From Coxiellaceae bacterium (GTDB lineage Bacteria; Pseudomonadota; Gammaproteobacteria; Coxiellales; Coxiellaceae), in assembly GCA_030680235.1 (NCBI GenBank), contig JAUXWQ010000014.1, forward strand, positions 1 through 55,745: 55,745 nt of DNA, in the 5' to 3' direction. Shown one piece after another: positions 51,248 through 55,745 of this stretch (its first letter is position 1; each line of letters starts with the position of its first letter). Position numbers and translations under genes: made by a program. Below the pieces are notes generated by a model. It was not told where the DNA came from. It searched no databases and saw only the letters and a program-made list of their open reading frames with translations.

Positions 51248-51604
51248 TGCGATACTCAAGCTAGGGAATTTCTAAAAAGTATAGTCAATGAAATGTGATG
51301 TGTTTTTGAGCGATTAGGATAACAGGGAGGGTTAATCGGCTATTGGATGACTTGAGAGTAGATAGAACAGTCAAGGATGGTTGAATAGTTACCGAATTTA
51401 TTATTGTAGTGTGCTGATAGGGTGCGCTACAATCGTTAAAAACACCTTATATTTCAATAGACTTCTTTAGAAACCTTGAGTAACGAGGCGCATTCGCAGA
51501 AAAAATTTTCAAAAAGTCGGAGCGTGCACGGTAGTATGTGAAGATTTTAAGAAAATTTTTTCGAAGAAATCATCCGCTAATCGAGGTTTGGAAAGAAGTT
51601 TACT
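51248..51604. other. Intergenic region at the right edge of the island
   Basis: This 357-bp gap between the large helical gene and murF contains the long hairpin at 51457-51603. The part at 51250-51440 is AT-rich with no recognised gene and may hold the promoters of both flanking genes. Confidence 0.6.
51457..51603. mobile_element. Long hairpin element directly upstream of murF
   Basis: The left arm AGACTTCTTTAGAAACCTTG... (51459-51517) is complementary to the right arm (about 51542-51602) over nearly 60 bp. The loop is GGAGCGTGCACGGTAGTATGTGA, and its GTATGTGA matches the element before rsmH. The element ends two bases before the murF start and includes its SD-like GGAAAGAAG. Part of the right arm recurs at the end of sodC. 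Confidence 0.75.
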
Positions 51605-52954
51605 ATGTCAGGATATCACATGAACCTGTTATTGCTCGCGAACATTCTCAATGGTACTTTGTGCGGAAATGATGCAACATTCTCTCGTATTGTCATTGAT
51701 AGTCGTACAGTTCAGCCGGGCGACTGCTTTTTTGCCATCAAAGGTGAATTTTTTGATGGGCACGATTTTCTCGGAGATATTGAACAAAAAAAGGCAGCGG
51801 TTGCGATTGTTGATCGTCAGGTTGCTTTGTCAATTCCGACGATTCAAGTCGAAAATACAAAAACAGCATTGATCAATTTAGCGCGATTTTATCGGGAAAG
51901 TGTCTCTATTCCAGTTGTGGGTATTACGGGGAGTTGCGGTAAAACAACCACGCGTGCCTTGATTGAGCATATTTTAAAACAAGCCGGTAATGTACTCGCG
52001 AGCCAAAAAAGTTTTAATAATGATATTGGATTGCCGTTGACCTTATTCCAACTAAAGCCCGAGCATGACTTTGCGGTATTAGAAATTGGTACCAATCATC
52101 CAGGTGAAATAGCAGCGTTAACCGCCATTGCAGCGCCAACGATTTCAGTCGTTACGATGGTTGCTGGCGTGCATGTGGAAGGTTTTGGCTCGCTTCAAAA
52201 AATTGCTGAAGAAAAAAGCGATATTTATAAAACAGCTGACATAGCAATTATCAATGCAGATGATCCATTTTCAGCATTGTTTCGAAAGCGAGCTGAGGGC
52301 GCGCGTATCATCACTTTTGGGATACATCATCCTGCTGATGTGATGGCAAAAGAGATTTTAATCAATGAAAATGGCTGTGCACAATTTACATTGCTTATGC
52401 CTTTGTGTGATGCGCCATGCATTACATTGCCTTTGTTAGGCGAGCACAATGTCACCAACGCACTGGCTGCTGCTGCGATTGCTTTTGCTTTGAGGATTCC
52501 GATTGAAAAAATCAAAATGGGTCTTGAAACAGCAGCGCCAGAATATGGCCGTTTAACGATTAAAAAAGGGCTTTCAGGTTCAACCATTATTGACGATAGT
52601 TATAATGCAAATCCAACCTCAGTAGAAGCCGCCATAAAAATTCTCACAAATCGTTCAGATCATGCCATTTTAGTCTTTGGAGATATGAAAGAGTTGGGTG
52701 ATATTGCAGAGTCTTCGCATCATTATATTGGCGAATGCGCTTTAAAGCAGGGCGTTAAACAATTATTTTGCTATGGTGAAAATAGTGCTTTTGCCGCAAA
52801 GGCCTTTGGTAAAAATGCATTTCACTTTATGGATCAACAAGCATTAATCGATGCGCTCAAACCTGCTTTAACAAAAGAAGTGACTGTTTTAGTGAAAGGT
52901 TCAAATGGCATGAAGATGATTAATATTGTGAATCAAATTGTAGACTCACACTAA
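51605..52954 (+). CDS. murF: UDP-MurNAc-tripeptide:D-Ala-D-Ala ligase MurF
   Basis: The last cytoplasmic amino-acid ligase of peptidoglycan synthesis, adding D-Ala-D-Ala with ATP. The N-terminal domain has FSRIVIDSRTVQPGDCFFA, the P-loop is VVGITGSCGKTTTRALIEHI (about residues 105-124), with LEIGTNHPGEI and IIDDSYNANPTS further on. The length of 449 is usual. In other bacteria murF follows murE directly; here they are 33 kb apart. Its translation start sits at the edge of a hairpin element, so expression now depends on a new promoter. ATG 51605 or 51620. Confidence 0.95.
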   Translation: MSGYHMNLLLLANILNGTLCGNDATFSRIVIDSRTVQPGDCFFAIKGEFFDGHDFLGDIEQKKAAVAIVDRQVALSIPTIQVENTKTALINLARFYRESVSIPVVGITGSCGKTTTRALIEHILKQAGNVLASQKSFNNDIGLPLTLFQLKPEHDFAVLEIGTNHPGEIAALTAIAAPTISVVTMVAGVHVEGFGSLQKIAEEKSDIYKTADIAIINADDPFSALFRKRAEGARIITFGIHHPADVMAKEILINENGCAQFTLLMPLCDAPCITLPLLGEHNVTNALAAAAIAFALRIPIEKIKMGLETAAPEYGRLTIKKGLSGSTIIDDSYNANPTSVEAAIKILTNRSDHAILVFGDMKELGDIAESSHHYIGECALKQGVKQLFCYGENSAFAAKAFGKNAFHFMDQQALIDALKPALTKEVTVLVKGSNGMKMINIVNQIVDSH

Positions 52955-52966
52955 CACGAGGTACTT

Positions 52967-54049
52967 ATGTTTTTTTGGCTTGCGCATTGTTATATGGGAC
53001 ACGTGCATTTTTTACGTATTTTTCAGTACCTCACTTTTCAAATGATTGGAAGTGCATTAACCGCACTCTTTATCGTTATCTTTTGTTGCCCAGCGGTCAT
53101 TCATCGGTTGCAATTATTGCAATATGGTCAGGTTGTGCGAAACGATGGACCGCAAGCGCACTTAAAAAAAACGGGCACGCCGACCATGGGTGGAGCGCTG
53201 ATTCTGTTTGCACTGACGATCAGTGTTTTATTATGGGCAAATTTATCAAACATGTATATTTGGGTTGCCTTATGGGTAACCTTAGGGTTTGGTATCGTTG
53301 GATTTTTTGATGATTATCTCAAAATCACAAAGAAGAATACGAAAGGATTGTCGGCAAGAAAAAAAATGCTGTATCTCTCGTTGATTTCATTAATCGCACT
53401 ATTTACGTTATTTTTTACGGTAAGTGGTAATCATCAAACAGAAGTCGTTATTCCTTTTTGCAAGGACGTATCAATTCATTTAGGGATGTTTTATTTTATT
53501 TTTACATATTTTGTCGTGGTGGGTACGAGTAATGCAGTGAATCTAACGGATGGTTTAGATGGTCTTGCTATTATGCCTGCTATTTTGGTGGCGATGGGTT
53601 TGGGCGTTTTTGCCTATGCCTCTGGCAATATTCATTTTGCGCATTATTTATCGTTACCTTATCTTGAAAAGGCGGGTGAACTCGATATTTTTTGTGCCTC
53701 ATTGGTGGGTGCTGGTTTGGGCTTTCTTTGGTACAACGCGTATCCTGCACAAATTTTTATGGGTGATGTAGGCTCATTAAGTATTGGTGGGGCACTTGGC
53801 ATTATTTCTGTCATGGTGCGAGAAGAGCTGGTTTTATTTTTAATGGGTGGTATTTTTGTTGCGGAAACAGTTTCTGTTATTTTACAAGTGGCGAGTTATA
53901 AATTGCGTAAAAAACGCATTTTCAAGATGGCGCCATTGCATCATCATTTTGAATTGTCGGGTTGGTCGGAACCGAAAGTCATCGTGCGATTTTGGATTAT
54001 TACGGTAATTTTGGTACTGCTTGGACTCGCAACATTAAAATTAAGATAG
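52967..54049 (+). CDS. mraY: Phospho-MurNAc-pentapeptide translocase MraY
   Basis: An integral membrane enzyme that transfers phospho-MurNAc-pentapeptide to undecaprenyl phosphate, forming lipid I. The 360 residues equal the E. coli length and hold about ten membrane helices. Catalytic motifs are FFDDYLKI (the double aspartate), [13 protein letters not shown] and the cytoplasmic histidine loop [16 protein letters not shown] precedes the ATG. It starts 12 bp after the murF stop, so both are one transcript. Confidence 0.96.
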   Translation: MFFWLAHCYMGHVHFLRIFQYLTFQMIGSALTALFIVIFCCPAVIHRLQLLQYGQVVRNDGPQAHLKKTGTPTMGGALILFALTISVLLWANLSNMYIWVALWVTLGFGIVGFFDDYLKITKKNTKGLSARKKMLYLSLISLIALFTLFFTVSGNHQTEVVIPFCKDVSIHLGMFYFIFTYFVVVGTSNAVNLTDGLDGLAIMPAILVAMGLGVFAYASGNIHFAHYLSLPYLEKAGELDIFCASLVGAGLGFLWYNAYPAQIFMGDVGSLSIGGALGIISVMVREELVLFLMGGIFVAETVSVILQVASYKLRKKRIFKMAPLHHHFELSGWSEPKVIVRFWIITVILVLLGLATLKLR

Positions 54050-54068
54050 TATGAAATTTGCATTATTT

Positions 54069-54176
54069 GATGCGAATATGACTATAAGTGAGTTTGTGTT
54101 GTTTGGTGCGAGCATAAGCATAAGTGAGCTTGTGTTGTTTGGTGCGAGCATGAGCGTAAGCGAGTGTTTTTGCAGG
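54069..54176 (+). repeat. Three tandem 36-bp units of the GC-rich repeat between mraY and murD
   Basis: Units start at 54069, 54105 and 54141 (GGTGCGAGCATAAGCATAAG and variants). The first two end TTGTGTTGTTT; the last ends GTGTTTTTGCAGG like copies 1 and 3. There are no spacers, so this is not a CRISPR array. It separates mraY from murD in an otherwise tight operon. Confidence 0.8.
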
Positions 54177-54219
54177 ATATCTGGATGCACATGCTTGCTA
54201 AAAACATAGGATTTTATCA

Positions 54220-55548
54220 GTGTTAAAAAACAGCCATCTTGTCATTGGCCTTGGTGAAACGGGCTTTTCTTGTATAAAATATTTGCGTGCAAAAAATATT
54301 CCAGTTGTCGTTGCTGATACGCGTGATAATCCGCCGCATTTAGCTGATTGTCGCAAACAATTTCCGGAAGTTGAAATTCATTTGGGGAAATTGTCAGAGG
54401 CACTTTCTTTAAAAGCGGCAACCATCGTTGTCAGCCCTGGTATTTCATTAGAAGAACCTTGTATTCAAAAAGCGAGAGAAAAAAATATTCCGATTGTGGG
54501 GGATATTGAATTATTCGTGCGTGATGTGAAAGCGCCGATCGTAGCAATTACGGGTTCGAATGGAAAAACAACATTAACGACCTTAATGGGTGAATTAATC
54601 AATCATGCTGGCAAAAAAGCAATTGTTTGCGGCAATATTGGCATGCCTGTTTTAGATGTTTTAGCCCAAGAAATACCAGATTTTTACGTGTTGGAATTAT
54701 CCAGTTTTCAATTAGAAACAACGTATTCGCTCTGTGCAAAAGTGGCTATTTTAACTAACTTAAGTCCTGATCACATGGATCGTTATGAAACACTTGACGA
54801 TTATTTGGCAGCGAAACAGCGGGTGTATCTTCATTGTGACTATGCGATTGTCAATGCGGATGAAAAAAACACCTGGGAAAAATTAGTATTCAAACATAGA
54901 CCTATCGAAATTACATTGCAAAAACCATTGGAGAAACAGTGGGGTGTTTTTGAAAACACTTTGTCCTATGGAAAAGAAAAATTAATAGCGATAGCGGATT
55001 TGCTGTTGCAGGAGCGATTTAATAATCAAAATTTTTTAGCAGCGTTGGCAATAGGCACTGTATTGCAATTACCGATGAAAAACATGCTAGCAACCTTAAA
55101 GCATTTTGCAGGGTTACCGCATCGTTGTCAGCGCGTCAAAACCAATGATGATATTATTTGGTATAACGATTCAAAAGGGACAAATCCAGGTGCAGTGATT
55201 GCAGCGATTGAAAGTGTCTACCATCGGCATCATCCGAATAACATTATTTTAATTGCGGGTGGTGATGGAAAGGGAGTCGATTTTTCTATTTTACAAGCCC
55301 CTGTAAAAGCCACTGTTTCACATGTGATTGTACTTGGCAAAGATGCGGCATTATTACAAGCAGCTTTGCAAGATTCTGCAATCGTGACGCGTGTGAATAC
55401 GGTGCGTGAAGCGGTGGCTTTTGCAAAAACGATCGCACAAAAAAAGGATGTTGTGTTATTGTCGCCAGCATGTTCAAGTCTTGATCAATATAAGAGTTAT
55501 GCTGAGCGAGGCAATGACTTTATGAAGGCGATTACTGCGAGAGGCTAA
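54220..55548 (+). CDS. murD: UDP-MurNAc-L-alanine:D-glutamate ligase MurD
   Basis: A cytoplasmic ligase that adds D-glutamate to UDP-MurNAc-L-Ala with ATP. The N-terminal Rossmann-like part begins LVIGLGETGFSCIKYL; the P-loop is VAITGSNGKTTLTTLM (about residues 108-123), with LELSSFQLETT and a late YNDSKGTNPGAVIAAI. The 442 residues fit the family (438 in E. coli). The start is GTG 54220, with AGGA eight bases upstream. A tandem repeat separates it from mraY; ftsW and murG would be expected after the window. Confidence 0.95.
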   Translation: MLKNSHLVIGLGETGFSCIKYLRAKNIPVVVADTRDNPPHLADCRKQFPEVEIHLGKLSEALSLKAATIVVSPGISLEEPCIQKAREKNIPIVGDIELFVRDVKAPIVAITGSNGKTTLTTLMGELINHAGKKAIVCGNIGMPVLDVLAQEIPDFYVLELSSFQLETTYSLCAKVAILTNLSPDHMDRYETLDDYLAAKQRVYLHCDYAIVNADEKNTWEKLVFKHRPIEITLQKPLEKQWGVFENTLSYGKEKLIAIADLLLQERFNNQNFLAALAIGTVLQLPMKNMLATLKHFAGLPHRCQRVKTNDDIIWYNDSKGTNPGAVIAAIESVYHRHHPNNIILIAGGDGKGVDFSILQAPVKATVSHVIVLGKDAALLQAALQDSAIVTRVNTVREAVAFAKTIAQKKDVVLLSPACSSLDQYKSYAERGNDFMKAITARG

Positions 55549-55556
55549 AGTATGTT

Positions 55557-55584
55557 AATGCGAGCCGCGCGCGTAGCAGTTACG
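55557..55584 (+). repeat. Dispersed GC-rich repeat, partial copy 8
   Basis: TAATGCGAGCCGCGCGCGTA, then GCAGTTACG, begins nine bases after the murD stop. It is a left half-arm like that of copy 1, with no complementary arm. Confidence 0.65.
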
Positions 55585-55604
55585 TTTTTTCATTCACTGT
55601 TTCT

Positions 55605-55745
55605 ACAGTAGTTCCCGGCGAATGTCTGAAAAACCGCTAATTTTCAGATTTTAGGCGAGGTTGAACGATAATTTGTTGAGAAAAGCGCAGTGTACACGAA
55701 GTCCATGAGCATTTTCGAAACAAATTATCGTTCAAGATCGTCAAA
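55605..55745. mobile_element. Family-B MITE-like hairpin, copy 2, cut by the window end
   Basis: It matches 18807-18948 with few differences (GAATGTCTGAAAAACCGCTA; GTCCATGAGCATTTTCGAAA). Where the stem differs, the two arms have changed together: GAACGATAATTTGTT here pairs with ACAAATTATCGTTC, while copy 1 has GGATGGTAATTTGTT with ACAAATTGCCATTC. The right end lies beyond the window. Confidence 0.8.

Noticed and set aside
18769-51604. Intact prophage or integrative conjugative element
   Set aside because: Only a repressor and an SSB-like gene suggest this; no integrase, terminase, capsid, tail, relaxase or flanking tRNA is seen.
54069-54176. Tandem 36-bp units look at first like a CRISPR array
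   Set aside because: The units are directly adjacent with no spacers, differ from each other and belong to a repeat family found as hairpins elsewhere; no cas genes are present.
1-55745. tRNA or rRNA genes
   Set aside because: No T-loop GGTTCGAATCC-type segment with a matching cloverleaf and no rRNA core sequence was recognised on either strand; a tRNA scan would be decisive.

Overview
This 55.7 kb window is AT-rich gammaproteobacterial chromosome. The gene order of the housekeeping genes and the eukaryote-like proteins point to a host-associated member of the Legionellales/Coxiellaceae side of the class (inference; no rRNA marker is present). Two conserved backbones can be read. The first is a yraLMNOP-type block, with rsmI on the + strand facing lpoA-yraN-diaA-dolP and an M50 protease on the - strand. 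It is followed by rnpB and then by the division and cell wall (dcw) cluster mraZ-rsmH-ftsL-ftsI-murE / murF-mraY-murD. In Pseudomonas-type genomes rsmI, rnpB and mraZ lie close together, so the genes between them here are later insertions or rearrangements.

Layout: 0.2-4.5 kb, envelope block. 4.6-8.6 kb, two overlapping paralogous genes; the first has a kinase-like catalytic core and the second has lost it. 8.7-9.0 kb, RNase P RNA. 9.0-12.0 kb, the threonine-degradation pair kbl/tdh, split by an antisense unknown gene. 12.2-13.0 kb, a small unknown gene and yajQ. 13.3-18.8 kb, mraZ to murE. 18.8-51.6 kb, a 33 kb accessory island inserted between murE and murF. 51.6-55.5 kb, murF-mraY-murD.

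The island carries an S24-type repressor, an SSB-like protein and a 4004-residue Rhs/YD-repeat protein. The Rhs C-terminus resembles the Tse6-type (toxin-46) NAD(P)+ glycohydrolases, and the first gene after it resembles the Tsi6 immunity protein. Two more immunity-like genes follow, then an NAD salvage operon: a PRPP-synthetase-like gene, a macrodomain gene, nadV and an NrtR-type Nudix regulator. A toxin that would destroy NAD+ therefore sits beside genes able to rebuild it from nicotinamide. The rest of the island holds candidate host-interaction genes: a membrane-anchored U-box protein with an interrupted domain, two proteins ending in CaaX prenylation-like motifs, a secreted NTAN1/CheD-like Cys-His protein, a periplasmic Cu/Zn superoxide dismutase, a large helical protein and several unknowns.

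The window is also crowded with palindromic elements of several families. They include a dispersed GC-rich repeat that has entered the murE coding frame, a perfect 47-bp-arm palindrome, a hexanucleotide hairpin between ftsL and ftsI, a MITE with 27-bp terminal inverted repeats upstream of mraZ, and hairpins at both edges of the island. Functional calls rest on motifs and remembered family sequences; no search was run.
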